In this document: piece after piece, positions 44,431-53,175 of the stretch
Numbering within the stretch: position 1 is the stretch's first letter
Layout of the letters: every line of letters starts with the position of its first letter
Translations under genes and position numbers: made by a program
The notes under the pieces: generated by a model
Seen by the model: only the letters and a program-made list of their open reading frames with translations
What the model was told of the DNA's origin: nothing
Database searches by the model: none
NCBI RefSeq assembly: GCF_025384765.1
Contig: NZ_VHLL01000003.1
Span: forward strand, 62,001 to 126,000
DNA from: Methanoculleus formosensis
Lineage (GTDB): Archaea; Halobacteriota; Methanomicrobia; Methanomicrobiales; Methanoculleaceae
Length of the DNA: 64,000 bases
Direction: 5' to 3'

Positions 44431-45254
44431 ATCAGCACCCGGCACAAACAGGTAATCCCATGGACGAATTCGCATCGCTCCAGCAGAGCATCGAGAGACT
44501 GATCCGGATCAAATGCTCGAACTACAAAGAGGACTACATCAAACGGCGCATCCTCTCGCGGATGCGCCTGACGAACACCGCAGATTTCGAGGCTTACCAT
44601 AAGTACCTTCTCGCAAATCCCCAGGAACACGACCTGCTCAGGAACGCACTCACCATCAACGTCACCAAATTTTTCCGTGACCCGGAGGTCTTCGAAGTGA
44701 TACGCCGGGAGATACTGCCGGATCTCGCCCGCCGCAAGAACGCAATCAGGATCTGGTGTGCCGGTTGCTCCACGGGCGAGGAGCCCTATTCCCTCGCCAT
44801 CCTCGCGCACGAACTGATGGCTCTTCATCAAAATGTCACAATAACGATACACGCGACCGATATCGATACCGGGGTTCTGCAGAAGGCCATGGCCGGGATT
44901 TACGACAGAAAGACGCTCGAGAACGTCGATGAGAGGAGGCTCCGAAAGCACTTCATCGCGCACGAAGACGGCACGTTCGAAGTTCGCCCCCATCTCAAAA
45001 ACCTGGTTAAATTCCGGGAGCACGACCTGATGTCTGGCGTCCCCATCTCCCGGTACCTCGACGCCGTCACCTGCCGCAACGTCACCATCTACTTCACCGA
45101 GAAGCAGAAGAACGACCTTACGCATCTATTTCACTCTGCACTTGCCGTCGATGGTTACTATGTCATAGGAAAGACCGAGTACCTGGCAAGAGAGGTGGAG
45201 CACCTTTTCGTGCCGTACAACGCCGTGCAGAAGGTACTGCGCAAGGCTGCCTGA
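44427..45254 (+). CDS. cheR: CheR chemoreceptor methyltransferase
   Basis: A 275-residue protein glutamate methyltransferase. 'NVTKFFRDPEVFEVIRREILPDL' features, 'IRIWCAGCSTGEEPYSLAILAHEL' (SAM-binding loop, near 105-128), 'IHATDIDTGVLQKAMAGIYD' and 'LDAVTCRNVTIYFTEKQK' are all present. It methylates the MCP. GTG 44427 overlaps the cheW stop. No CheB, CheA or CheY is visible, so these must lie elsewhere in the genome. Confidence 0.94.
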   Translation: MNQHPAQTGNPMDEFASLQQSIERLIRIKCSNYKEDYIKRRILSRMRLTNTADFEAYHKYLLANPQEHDLLRNALTINVTKFFRDPEVFEVIRREILPDLARRKNAIRIWCAGCSTGEEPYSLAILAHELMALHQNVTITIHATDIDTGVLQKAMAGIYDRKTLENVDERRLRKHFIAHEDGTFEVRPHLKNLVKFREHDLMSGVPISRYLDAVTCRNVTIYFTEKQKNDLTHLFHSALAVDGYYVIGKTEYLAREVEHLFVPYNAVQKVLRKAA

Positions 45255-45257
45255 GCA

Positions 45258-45515
45258 TCACCAGAGGTAGCCGGATTCCACGTCCGTCTCGTCCTCTTCA
45301 AACTGCGACATCCGATGCATGAAGGCCCTCCGGGCCTGATAACGCTTCAATTCGGAGAAGAGCAGGTAAAAATTTACACCGACGACGATGATGATGAGCA
45401 TCAGGCTGATCCAGAGCTGGCTACCGCTCTGGGTTGTGATGAAGGTCGCCGCAAGGAGCACCACGAAGGAGATCAGGTAAAATATCACCCATGTGCGCAC
45501 CTCAGTGACATCCAT
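45258..45515 (-). CDS. Small two-helix membrane protein
   Basis: An 85-residue protein with two hydrophobic segments (WVIFYLISFVVLLAATFI and LWISLMLIIIVVGVNFYLLF), joined by a short polar loop, and an acidic C-terminal tail (FEEDETDVESGYLW). It converges with cheR with a 3-base gap. The family is not recognised; a membrane-associated accessory or regulatory protein is possible. Confidence 0.7.
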   Translation of the reverse strand: MDVTEVRTWVIFYLISFVVLLAATFITTQSGSQLWISLMLIIIVVGVNFYLLFSELKRYQARRAFMHRMSQFEEDETDVESGYLW

Positions 45516-45689
45516 GCTATCAGAGGATTGTGGTCGCGGCTTCTTATTAACGGTTCCGTTTTAGACGCTCTATCATGAAGACAGGTTCTGAAAAATCTGG
45601 TCAATCCAGCCCACAAAGGACCTTCTCCTTCGATCTCCGGGCAAGGTCAAACCCGAAGAGCTTTTTACCCCGTACATCCACTTTAATCT

Positions 45690-46289
45690 GTGGATAGAGG
45701 CGACGTCTTCAGCATTCTTGCTGCCCTGGTTATCGTCTCCATGCTGGTGCTGCTCGTTCGGCCGCCCATAGCGGAGGCCGGACCGGAGGCACCGGAGATC
45801 CCGGACCCGACGCCTCCCGTCACCATCTCCCCCACACAGACACCTGGCGCGCCGTTCGAACCAACCAGGCTCTCCTACGCGACCGGGGTATGGGACTACC
45901 CCCTCTGCCGTCTCCCCGGCAACCTCACGCTTTACGGTGGTTCCGACCCCCCATGGAAAGGCACTCAGAAGATCATCCCGTTCGCTTACATCGAGGAGGG
46001 GCGAGGCGGCATCACCGAGGTCTTCCATGTGCCCTACGCGGTGTGGAGGCTTAACTGCAGTGTCTCCTCGACGGTACGACCCCAGGCGGCGCATTTCAGG
46101 ATGGCACTTGTGGAGTTTGAGAGCGGAACCGTCGTCGAGGGGGCCGACCTGCACTATCCCGGCAGCATCATCAAAAACGTCGAGAGGGGAGGAAAGGACT
46201 TTTACCTCATCGTCAGCGTGGACGATGTGGACTCCTACCGCATTACCCTGGAGACGCTCCCCGAATACTTCTCCACTCCTCTCGGGTGA
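45690..46289 (+). CDS. Membrane-anchored extracytoplasmic protein
   Basis: A 199-residue protein. One N-terminal helix (FSILAALVIVSMLVLLV) anchors it. A Pro/Thr-rich spacer (PEIPDPTPPVTISPTQTPG) follows, then a globular domain of about 130 residues with a strand pattern ('RLNCSVSSTVRPQAAHFRMALVEF' features; 'DFYLIVSVDDVDSYRITLETL' features). There is no lipobox. It begins at GTG 45690; a weak TATA-like box lies about 28 bases upstream. I do not recognise the family; similar anchored spacer-plus-domain proteins are common in methanogens. Confidence 0.72.
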   Translation: MDRGDVFSILAALVIVSMLVLLVRPPIAEAGPEAPEIPDPTPPVTISPTQTPGAPFEPTRLSYATGVWDYPLCRLPGNLTLYGGSDPPWKGTQKIIPFAYIEEGRGGITEVFHVPYAVWRLNCSVSSTVRPQAAHFRMALVEFESGTVVEGADLHYPGSIIKNVERGGKDFYLIVSVDDVDSYRITLETLPEYFSTPLG

Positions 46290-46334
46290 GACCGGGGATG
46301 CCCCGGCGAAAAGCAGTTGCAGTTGTGGAACCTT

Positions 46335-46520
46335 TTAGATCTTTTCGACGGTCACCCTGACCCGGTCGCCTGCCTGCACGCCATGTCCCTTGGGGACATC
46401 GATGTTGAACCAGAGCACCTCCGGGTTCTCGTGGTTCTTGTCCTGGGACATGAGGCAGTCTTTGTGCTCGTTGATATTGGCTACAAATTCAATGGGTGCT
46501 TCGAACTCAATGATCTTCAT
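46335..46520 (-). CDS. Small conserved hypothetical protein
   Basis: A 61-residue protein starting ATG 46520 with 'IIEFEAPIEFVANINEHKD' and ending 'GHGVQAGDRVRVTVEKI', a compact beta-rich pattern. ATTTTATCC on the minus strand at 46543-46550 lies 25-30 bases upstream, so the mRNA is probably leaderless. The longer frame to 46577 lacks support. Codon use is less GC-rich than the neighbours. The function is unknown. Confidence 0.65.
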   Translation of the reverse strand: MKIIEFEAPIEFVANINEHKDCLMSQDKNHENPEVLWFNIDVPKGHGVQAGDRVRVTVEKI

Positions 46521-46549
46521 ATCGTAGAATAGAGCGTTCCAGGATAAAA

Positions 46550-46801
46550 TTATGATGCACGGGAGGTGACACGCCACGTCGTGCTGTTCGAATAACTCCA
46601 GCGCCGGATATCCAACTCATCGCAGATCTCGGAGAGGATAGCAAGGTTGATGCCGACCTCTTTTGCGGAAAGACCAAGATCGGTTGCGATGTACTTGGAT
46701 TTGAAGTAAGATTTCCCGGCTCGCAGTCCTGTCTTGAGGTGGTACAGGATCCTTCGCTGGGTGTCGCTATATTTCTCTTTAATACGATCTTTTGTCGACA
46801 T
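46550..46801 (-). CDS. Small helix-turn-helix protein (DUF7123-like)
   Basis: An 83-residue basic protein: 'STKDRIKEKYSDTQRRILYHLKTGLRAGKSYFKSKYIATDLGLSAKEVGINLAIL' features form a helical N-terminus and a winged-helix-like DNA-binding region ('YIATDLGLSAKEVGINLAIL'), ending 'YSNSTTWRVT'. It resembles small HTH proteins conserved in methanogens and haloarchaea; the exact family name is tentative. ATG 46801 is chosen because GAGGG lies 7-9 bases upstream and a TATA box (46842-46853) would give a short leader. It is probably a transcription regulator. Confidence 0.75.
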   Translation of the reverse strand: MSTKDRIKEKYSDTQRRILYHLKTGLRAGKSYFKSKYIATDLGLSAKEVGINLAILSEICDELDIRRWSYSNSTTWRVTSRAS

Positions 46802-47077
46802 CGACTGTTTCCCTCGTGAGCATGTCTTTTTTGACCAGATCAATATTTATAACTACCTATTTGTGCCCAAAAAATAATACAGCAGATATACTAATCAGTG
46901 CATATAATTGAGCATCGTCGTGCCGATCGGGCAGGCAGGGAGCACCAGCTGCAGCCCCGAGAACGGAGCATGGTTTCCGCGAGCGCGGGAACCGGAAGGG
47001 GGTGGGGTGCTCCCGGCAGCCCCGCCCCCCCCGGGTCTCGAACGGCACCGGGCGACTGCTCTCCCGGCATACCGCCG

Positions 47078-47689
47078 TCACCTCCGGTTCCGCCCGAAGA
47101 CGACGACGAGCGCAGCGGCGAGAACAGCCAGGACGGCCCCGGCGAGCGAGAGGGGGGCGGCCTGTGTCGCACTCCCGTTGACCTGTGCCGCCTGGATCGG
47201 CGTGAACGTCGGTAACTCGGTCGTGGCGGTATCTGCCGCCGTCATCTCCGGCGTTGCCTCGTCCGTCTCGACTACGACAGGAGGACCGGTCTCGTTGGTC
47301 GTATTGTTGCCTGTCACAGCCAGAGTCTCTTCGGGAGTCTCGTTTTCCACCGGCGTAAGTTCGGGAGTCTCATCCTCCGTTATCCCGGCCAGAGTCTCCT
47401 CGGGCGTCTCGTTCTCGTCCGGTGTAAGTTCGGGTGTCGCATCCTCCGCTATCCCGGCCAGAGTCTCCTCGGGCGTCTCGCTCTCGTCCGGCGTAAGATC
47501 GGGCGTCTCGTCGTCGGGGATCTCCTCCGGAGTCTCCTCCGTCACGGTCTCGCCGGGTGTCGGAGCGAGCGTCCAGGTCAACGGTTCCGTGGCTGTCGTG
47601 CTCTGGGCTGCTGCGGGGAGCATGACGACCGCTGCCCCCAGAAGCAGCACGGCCAGGAGTGCTCTCCACGCCCGTAGATTTCCTGTCAT
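47078..47689 (-). CDS. Thr/Glu/Pro-rich surface protein with tandem 23-residue repeats
   Basis: A 203-residue secreted protein. A signal peptide (AWRALLAVLLLGAAVVMLPAAAQ) is followed by an acidic low-complexity region with about three tandem copies of a 23-residue unit, ETPEETLAGIAED-type followed by TPELTPDEN. It ends with a membrane helix (LAGAVLAVLAAALVVVFG) and NRR, an archaeal surface-anchor form. N-x-T/S sequons (NET, NTT, NGS) suggest glycosylation. ATG 47689 follows a TATA-like box at 47715-47726. It probably spans the S-layer as a stalk or spacer. Confidence 0.75.
   Translation of the reverse strand: MTGNLRAWRALLAVLLLGAAVVMLPAAAQSTTATEPLTWTLAPTPGETVTEETPEEIPDDETPDLTPDESETPEETLAGIAEDATPELTPDENETPEETLAGITEDETPELTPVENETPEETLAVTGNNTTNETGPPVVVETDEATPEMTAADTATTELPTFTPIQAAQVNGSATQAAPLSLAGAVLAVLAAALVVVFGRNRR
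47310..47530 (-). repeat. Tandem 69-bp repeats in a surface-protein gene
   Basis: ATCCCGGCC occurs at 47382 and 47451 (offset 69), and the surrounding TCTCCTCGGGCGTCTCG block repeats with the same period. This gives in-frame 23-residue protein repeats and is a likely site of length variation. Confidence 0.75.
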
Positions 47690-47920
47690 GAGAGCCCACA
47701 TGGGAAATATACCTATTTTTATATTTCGGTCATCATCAAAATTGCACCGACGGTTACCCACCCGATGCGCCCCGCAATGTGGCGACAGCAGGCATCGCTT
47801 CATAGCGGCGATGCTCTGAGAAGAGAATGAAGCGGCAATGCTGTATCGGCTTCTGATGGCCCTGAATGCGGTTAATCCCGGATTGAGCCGGCTTTCGGGC
47901 CGCAACTAAAGAAGTAGCGA

Positions 47921-49756
47921 TCAGATTGGTGCTTCACCAATCTTCTGGATCAGGCTTTCGAGCACCACATCGCGCATCCCTTCCACGAACTTGATGCTCC
48001 CGACGACAAGGTGGCCGCCGCCGCTCACTCCCCCACCGGAGATCTCGCTATGGAGCTCGCGCACCATCCGGGGTATGTTCATCATGACGCCACGGGAACG
48101 CAGGACAGCAAAGTCCGGCCCGAACCCGAGCGTGACGATCGGTTCTCCCGGGTGCGCCCGGACCAGCCGGTCATGCACCTCCCCGGAAGTCTTCCCGGGC
48201 GGCGGGAATGTGAACCGGTGAGCGAAGAGCTCCACATCGAGCATGAAGAGATGAGCGCCGTTTGCGAGCATCCGGCTCTCGACGTGAGGCATGATGGCCT
48301 CGAGCTGCTCCTCGATCGCGTGATTCGCCTCTTCGACAAGCAGGTTGACGAACATTTCGTGGCGCTCGGGGTTGCCGGAGAGGTTCAGGATCTCCTTGAC
48401 GATCTCTCTCCCGTCGCTGAACCGGAGCCAGAACTGCTCGTAGTCGAGTGCGAGCGCGATGTTGCGGCAATCATCCTCCGAGTATTCGGGCGCAGCAACC
48501 GCGAGGTAGCGGGCACGCTCCGGCGCTTCACTCCGGTCGCCGACACCCGCGATCGCCGGCAGGTGCCGGATCTGGTCCTCGACCGCCGGGTTGACCATCC
48601 GGGCGACCTCTGTCCCGAGCATCCCGGCCGTGACCCCGTAATCGCCGCCCACATGGTAGGGGTTGACGTGCCCGATCAGGTAATCGTCCACGATCTCGTC
48701 GGGGTGATGGTGGTCGACGACCATCACCGGGAGATCGAAGATCCGGGTCACCTTCAGCGACGGCATATCTTCCTCGGTCGATCCGTTGTCCATCAGGAGG
48801 ATCATCGGCATCTTCTGCCCGTAGCGGGCGTTGTCCTTGAGGCCGAAGTCGAGATCCCGCGTGATATCCTCTATCTCGTAGAAAGGAGCCTTGGATGGCG
48901 AGCGCTTGAAGAGGAAGTACTCTGCGTCGAAGTCACCGCCGCTCTCCCGGATCAGCGCGGTCACAGCCTGCTCGACAGCAACGGCGGCGCAGATACCGTC
49001 CGCATCCGCATGGTGCCGGAGGATGATCGGCCGCGCGGTCAGGACGGCTTTCCTTATCTCCTTTGCCACTTTCCGCATCTGCGGCCTCAGGGCTTCGAGA
49101 ACCTCGCTCTCCACCAGGAACGGGAGGTCTACCGGCTCCGCCCGCTCATCGAGCGCCGCGTCGATGCGCTCCCTGACCCGGGCCGCATCCTCCGACTCCA
49201 TGACTGTCACGGACGAGGCCTCGATCTGGAGCTGGTTATTGCGCTGCATTACCTCGCCCGTGAGAGCGACGATATCCCCGAGTTCCACCTCGGGATACGC
49301 GCGGACGCCCGCCTCGACGAACGCAGCGGCGTTCGCGGTGCCTGATGCGTCCACGACCGTGAAGATCGTCGGACCGGACGTCTGCTTGATCTGGGCGATC
49401 TCACCCTCGATCAGTACCGTCCTGCCGATCTTCTTCCCGATATCGGCAATAAGCACGGCGGTCGTCGTTTTAGTCACGTTCTGTGTCTGGTAGACAGTCG
49501 GCGTGACCTCCTCGAGGTCGATGTTGCCGTTGCTCCGGATCTGGAGGACGTGAACGATGATCGGGTCGCGTTCGGCATGCTGCACCTTCACGTTGCTCTT
49601 ATGAACGAGCCCTTTGACCCGGTCATTTAACTGGACGAAAACGCCGAACGGGGCAAACCCCTGCACCCGCCCGAGGTAGGATTTCCCTTCCTCCACCTCG
49701 TCGAGACTGCAGTTCGCACCGAGACGATAAACAATTGTATCTTCAGTATCTCCCAT
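47921..49756 (-). CDS. RecJ-like DHH phosphoesterase with S1 and OB domains
   Basis: A 611-residue protein. Residues about 20-80 are an S1-like RNA/DNA-binding domain ('SYLGRVQGFAPFGVFVQLND' features). Residues about 110-185 form an OB-type domain. From about 240, the DHH nuclease follows: 'ILRHHADADGICAAVAVEQAV' features, 'ILLMDNGSTEED', 'VMVVDHHHPDEI' (the DHH box) and 'AGVGDRSEAPE', then a DHHA1-like C-terminal domain with 'GGGVSGGGHLVVGSIKF'. It resembles archaeal RecJ-like (COG1107-type) exonucleases, but without the DnaJ-type zinc finger of that group. GGGAGAA precedes ATG 49756. It is the last gene of the minus-strand operon. Confidence 0.87.
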   Translation of the reverse strand: MGDTEDTIVYRLGANCSLDEVEEGKSYLGRVQGFAPFGVFVQLNDRVKGLVHKSNVKVQHAERDPIIVHVLQIRSNGNIDLEEVTPTVYQTQNVTKTTTAVLIADIGKKIGRTVLIEGEIAQIKQTSGPTIFTVVDASGTANAAAFVEAGVRAYPEVELGDIVALTGEVMQRNNQLQIEASSVTVMESEDAARVRERIDAALDERAEPVDLPFLVESEVLEALRPQMRKVAKEIRKAVLTARPIILRHHADADGICAAVAVEQAVTALIRESGGDFDAEYFLFKRSPSKAPFYEIEDITRDLDFGLKDNARYGQKMPMILLMDNGSTEEDMPSLKVTRIFDLPVMVVDHHHPDEIVDDYLIGHVNPYHVGGDYGVTAGMLGTEVARMVNPAVEDQIRHLPAIAGVGDRSEAPERARYLAVAAPEYSEDDCRNIALALDYEQFWLRFSDGREIVKEILNLSGNPERHEMFVNLLVEEANHAIEEQLEAIMPHVESRMLANGAHLFMLDVELFAHRFTFPPPGKTSGEVHDRLVRAHPGEPIVTLGFGPDFAVLRSRGVMMNIPRMVRELHSEISGGGVSGGGHLVVGSIKFVEGMRDVVLESLIQKIGEAPI

Positions 49757-49770
49757 AGTAATTCTCCCAA

Positions 49771-50973
49771 TTATTCTTCGGACACCTCGGCGGTGTGCCC
49801 GGCAAGTTCGTAGAGCCGGCACTCACCGTCCCGCCTGCCCTTCGCGATGATGGTATCGCCGCTCTGCAGTCGGACGCTCTTTCCCGGGCGGTAGACCCAC
49901 CGGTCGCCGTGCTTGATGGCGAGCACGACCATCCCGGTAACCGTCGCAAGTGACATCTCCCTGAGCGTCCTCCCTGCAAGCGGCGACGACGGTGTCACGG
50001 TCATCCGGGTGATGATCTCATCTGATTCCCGGACGATCTTCTTGAATATCGGCGGGATCTCGATATCGCGCAGCAGGACGTCGACAATTGAGTGGGCTGA
50101 GTCGCTGATCGCCTGCGCGAACGATGTCATATACAGCAGGCCGCGAAGATAGCGCACATCCTCGATCTTTCGAGCCGCTTCAAGGACCCAGAGATCCAGG
50201 TCGTAGCGCATATCGTCGAGCGTCGAGTCGAGGGCGACCACCTCGTGCGCCACCTCCATGTTGTTGAAGAGGAGAGACGTGTATGCCAGCCCGACGGAGA
50301 GTTCCGAGAGGTTCTTCATCTCGATGATCAACTGGACTGCCCGATCGAGATCGTCGACATCGCCCGCGGACGAGGGTTCGCCCCGGGGACGCTCCATCGA
50401 CCCCGCCATCTCAGAGAGGATCTCCTCTCCGGCCTCCGGGCCTCGCGCTATCAGGATATCTTCGCTCTCCACCCGGGTGGTCCTGTCGGGGTCGTAGATC
50501 CAGCCTCTCCCGCGTCGGATGGCGATCACCTGCATACCCGTCGTGCTCTGGACTTTGAGGTCGCCGAGCGTGTGGCCGACAAGCTCGCTTCCCTGGCTGA
50601 CGATAACCCGGGTGACGATCTCTTCGGCCTCCGGGAAGACCCGCTTGAGTTTCGCGGGGAACCGGATGTCTTTTAAGATGAGTTTTGCTATATCCGAGGC
50701 CGAGTTCGCGATCCTCTCCGCCGCTTCGGCCACCTGGAGCATACCGCTCATCGCCTCGGCCTCTTCGATCCTTCTCGCGCCGAGGACACTCTGAATTCTG
50801 GCCTGGTAAACCAGATTGTTCATCCTCTCCTCGAGGTTGATCACCTCGAGCGCTATCTCTTTGCTGTCGAAGAGGATCGCTGAATAAGAAAGATCGACCA
50901 TCAGCTCGGAGACGTCTTTCATCTCGATCAGGACGTCTTTGAAGCTGATCGGCTGATATTCATGTTCCATCAT
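49771..50973 (-). CDS. Duplicated PhoU / TrkA-C regulatory protein
   Basis: A 400-residue protein with two copies of the same unit: a PhoU-type helical bundle (about 10-105 and about 215-310) followed by a TrkA-C/RCK-C domain (about 110-190, 'GSELVGHTLGDLKVQSTTGMQVIAIRRG' features; and about 315-390, 'SSPLAGRTLREMSLATVTGMVVLAIKHG' features). RCK-C domains bind small ligands, often cyclic di-AMP or nucleotides, and control ion transport. It lies between an MgtE-like permease (30-base gap) and a DHH protein (14-base gap), so it is probably the regulator of the permease. ATG 50973 or 50970 starts it. Confidence 0.87.
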   Translation of the reverse strand: MMEHEYQPISFKDVLIEMKDVSELMVDLSYSAILFDSKEIALEVINLEERMNNLVYQARIQSVLGARRIEEAEAMSGMLQVAEAAERIANSASDIAKLILKDIRFPAKLKRVFPEAEEIVTRVIVSQGSELVGHTLGDLKVQSTTGMQVIAIRRGRGWIYDPDRTTRVESEDILIARGPEAGEEILSEMAGSMERPRGEPSSAGDVDDLDRAVQLIIEMKNLSELSVGLAYTSLLFNNMEVAHEVVALDSTLDDMRYDLDLWVLEAARKIEDVRYLRGLLYMTSFAQAISDSAHSIVDVLLRDIEIPPIFKKIVRESDEIITRMTVTPSSPLAGRTLREMSLATVTGMVVLAIKHGDRWVYRPGKSVRLQSGDTIIAKGRRDGECRLYELAGHTAEVSEE

Positions 50974-51003
50974 GGCTTTTAACCGTCGTTCTCCGTTCTT
51001 TCA

Positions 51004-52200
51004 CTACAGTAGCAGGCCTATCGCAGTCACGAGCGCGGCTGCACCGATCAGGTCGATCAGGCTTGTGATGACAGGGACTCCGAAGTTGTCGGGATCGAGG
51101 CCGTACCGGAATGAAAGGCTCGCGGTGACGTATGCCACCCCGTTCACCAGTGTCATGACGACCAGACCCGCCGCAAGGCTGACGATGACCAGCATCCCGA
51201 GACCCGGGCTGTTCAGCCCCATGAGCACCGCCGCACCATGCGCGATGAGCGCCAGCAGTGGAAGCAGTATCAACGTATAGAGGTAGGAAATAATAAAATG
51301 ATGCACCACGCTGCGCTCGGGGAGGAACGAGGGGTTGAGCTCGCCGGTGTGCATTCCCGTCGAGAGGCGGCAGCCGAGTATGCCGCCAATCGACCCGAGA
51401 ATGCCCATGAACGGCGGTATCAGGATGAGAAAGGCTGCAAACGTCACCAGGTCCTCAAGGTTGAGCGAGTAGGTCAGTCCGGCAAGCGTGCCGAAGACGC
51501 TGAGCGGGATGAGGAGAGAGATGTTCTCCCGGACAATCGGCCCGACACCCTCCGGCCGACGCCGGGTGTAGAGGATGGCGGCGACGGCAACGGCGACCGC
51601 GATACCCCCGAGCGCCAGGCGTATCGAGGGCGGGAGGAGCATAACGAACGTCGCGGAGAGCACGAGGATCGGGAGCGTGACGAGATCCCCCGAGGTGGTA
51701 ACGGTCGGAGCGCCGATCATGTCGAGATCGAGATCGTAGCGATAACTCACGAGCACGATGACCAGAGTGATCCCCATCACCACGAGTCCCGAGACCACGC
51801 CGCTGATGACCGAGATCAGCACGAGATCGGTTATGCCCACCACGGGAAGCCCGAAAAGAGTACTTCCTGCGTAGGCGGAGATGCCGAGAACGAACGCTAT
51901 GAGAATCGTTATCGCAAACGAGGCGCGGATGTTGTCGCCGAGAACGCAGCCCTCTTGAAACTCGATGGAGAATTCTCCAAGGTGCATCGCCGAGGAGAGG
52001 CGGGAGGCAAAGACGCCGGCGATGTTCCCCCGCATATCGATGATCGACGGCAGGAGCACCATCAGGCCGGGTATCAGGGCAAGGAGTTCGCTAACGGAGC
52101 CAAGATAGATGCCTGCAACGCTGGAAGCAGCGGCACTGACGAGCAGGGCGCCGAGACCCGTAAGTATCAGGCGGCTCTGGCTGGATAGGCCCCGCTCCAT
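51004..52200 (-). CDS. MgtE/SLC41-like divalent cation permease
   Basis: A 398-residue integral membrane protein made of two homologous halves, each with about five helices. The family marks are 'LMVLLPSIIDMRGNIAGVFASRLSSAMHLGEF' features in the first half and 'GILGSIGGILGCRLSTGMHTGEL' features in the second. It lacks the cytosolic N and CBS domains of MgtE, so it is of the COG1824 type, and probably carries Mg2+ or another divalent cation. ATG 52200 is set by GGTGATGG upstream. It is followed by the PhoU/TrkA-C protein, its likely partner. Confidence 0.88.
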   Translation of the reverse strand: MERGLSSQSRLILTGLGALLVSAAASSVAGIYLGSVSELLALIPGLMVLLPSIIDMRGNIAGVFASRLSSAMHLGEFSIEFQEGCVLGDNIRASFAITILIAFVLGISAYAGSTLFGLPVVGITDLVLISVISGVVSGLVVMGITLVIVLVSYRYDLDLDMIGAPTVTTSGDLVTLPILVLSATFVMLLPPSIRLALGGIAVAVAVAAILYTRRRPEGVGPIVRENISLLIPLSVFGTLAGLTYSLNLEDLVTFAAFLILIPPFMGILGSIGGILGCRLSTGMHTGELNPSFLPERSVVHHFIISYLYTLILLPLLALIAHGAAVLMGLNSPGLGMLVIVSLAAGLVVMTLVNGVAYVTASLSFRYGLDPDNFGVPVITSLIDLIGAAALVTAIGLLL

Positions 52201-52221
52201 CACCATCACCGTCCATCTCGA

Positions 52222-53175
52222 TCAACTCCTGTACGGGATCTCCAGCACGGTCAGATCGGCCGGTAGAATCACGTCTCCCTCATAATATCGCTTTGCATCC
52301 TGTATATGATTTGCTGTGCTTGTATAACGGGAGCTTATGTGCATCAGGGCGAGCATACGGGCGCCCAGCGCCGTCGCGGCTTCTCCTGCCTCCCCGGCGG
52401 TCGAGTGCAGAACTTCGCGGGCGCGATCGCTCTCCTGGTCGTCGAAGGTGGCGTCGTGGATCAGGAGATCGGCGCCCCGGATCATCGCTGCGGTCCCGGG
52501 CTGGTCCTGGAGCGGGCGGGTGTCGCCGGTATAGGCGATCTTCCTGCCCGGGCGCGACTCTCCCATCACGTCGGCGGGCCTGACCAGGGTCTCGACGCCG
52601 TCGCGGACGATACGGACCTCTTCCCCGCGCTGCAGCCGCCCGAAGAGCGGGCCCGGCGGGACGCCGAGCTCGATCGCCCGTTCACGGTCGAACCGCCCTG
52701 GTCGCTCGTCCTCCTCCAGCACGTAGCCGAGCCCGGGGATGCCGTGGGACACCGCGAACGCCCGGACGGTGTAGCCGTTGAAGGGCACGACGGAACCGTG
52801 CTCGAGGGGGTGGGCGGTGACGGAGAAACCCCGGGTGTGGCGGCTGATCCTCTGCACGAGATCGACGAACTCGCCGACCCAGGGAGGGCCATAGATCGGG
52901 AGTGACTCGGTCCGCCCCATGAACGCAAGCGTCTCGACGAGCCCGAAGACGCCGAGGAAGTGGTCGGCGTGCCAGTGGGTGATGAAGACGGCGTTCACCG
53001 TAAACCCGGTCCGGGCGCGCATCATCTGCTGCTGGGTGCCCTCTCCGCAGTCGAAGAGCAGGGTGTCGGAACCCCGCCGGATCAGGACTGAGGAGGGATT
53101 CCTCTGCGGCGAGGGGAGCGCCCCTGCCGTCCCGAGGAAGTGAACGTGGAGGGTCTCGCCGGCTATACGAACCAC
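52222..53175 (-). CDS. rnz: Ribonuclease Z (tRNA 3'-end endonuclease)
   Basis: A 317-residue metallo-beta-lactamase nuclease. 'FITHWHADHFLGV' (HxHxDH) lies near residues 64-76. 'IAYTGDTRPL', 'IHDATFDDQE' and 'ALMHISSRYT' provide the remaining metal ligands, and the flexible arm region around 170-215 ('GVPPGPLFGRLQRGEEV' features) is typical. It cuts the 3' trailer from pre-tRNA; here the tRNA-Leu gene lacks CCA, so RNase Z and CCA addition would be needed. It overlaps the TIM-barrel gene by 13 bases and is followed 21 bases later by the permease. Confidence 0.95.
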   Translation of the reverse strand: MVRIAGETLHVHFLGTAGALPSPQRNPSSVLIRRGSDTLLFDCGEGTQQQMMRARTGFTVNAVFITHWHADHFLGVFGLVETLAFMGRTESLPIYGPPWVGEFVDLVQRISRHTRGFSVTAHPLEHGSVVPFNGYTVRAFAVSHGIPGLGYVLEEDERPGRFDRERAIELGVPPGPLFGRLQRGEEVRIVRDGVETLVRPADVMGESRPGRKIAYTGDTRPLQDQPGTAAMIRGADLLIHDATFDDQESDRAREVLHSTAGEAGEAATALGARMLALMHISSRYTSTANHIQDAKRYYEGDVILPADLTVLEIPYRS

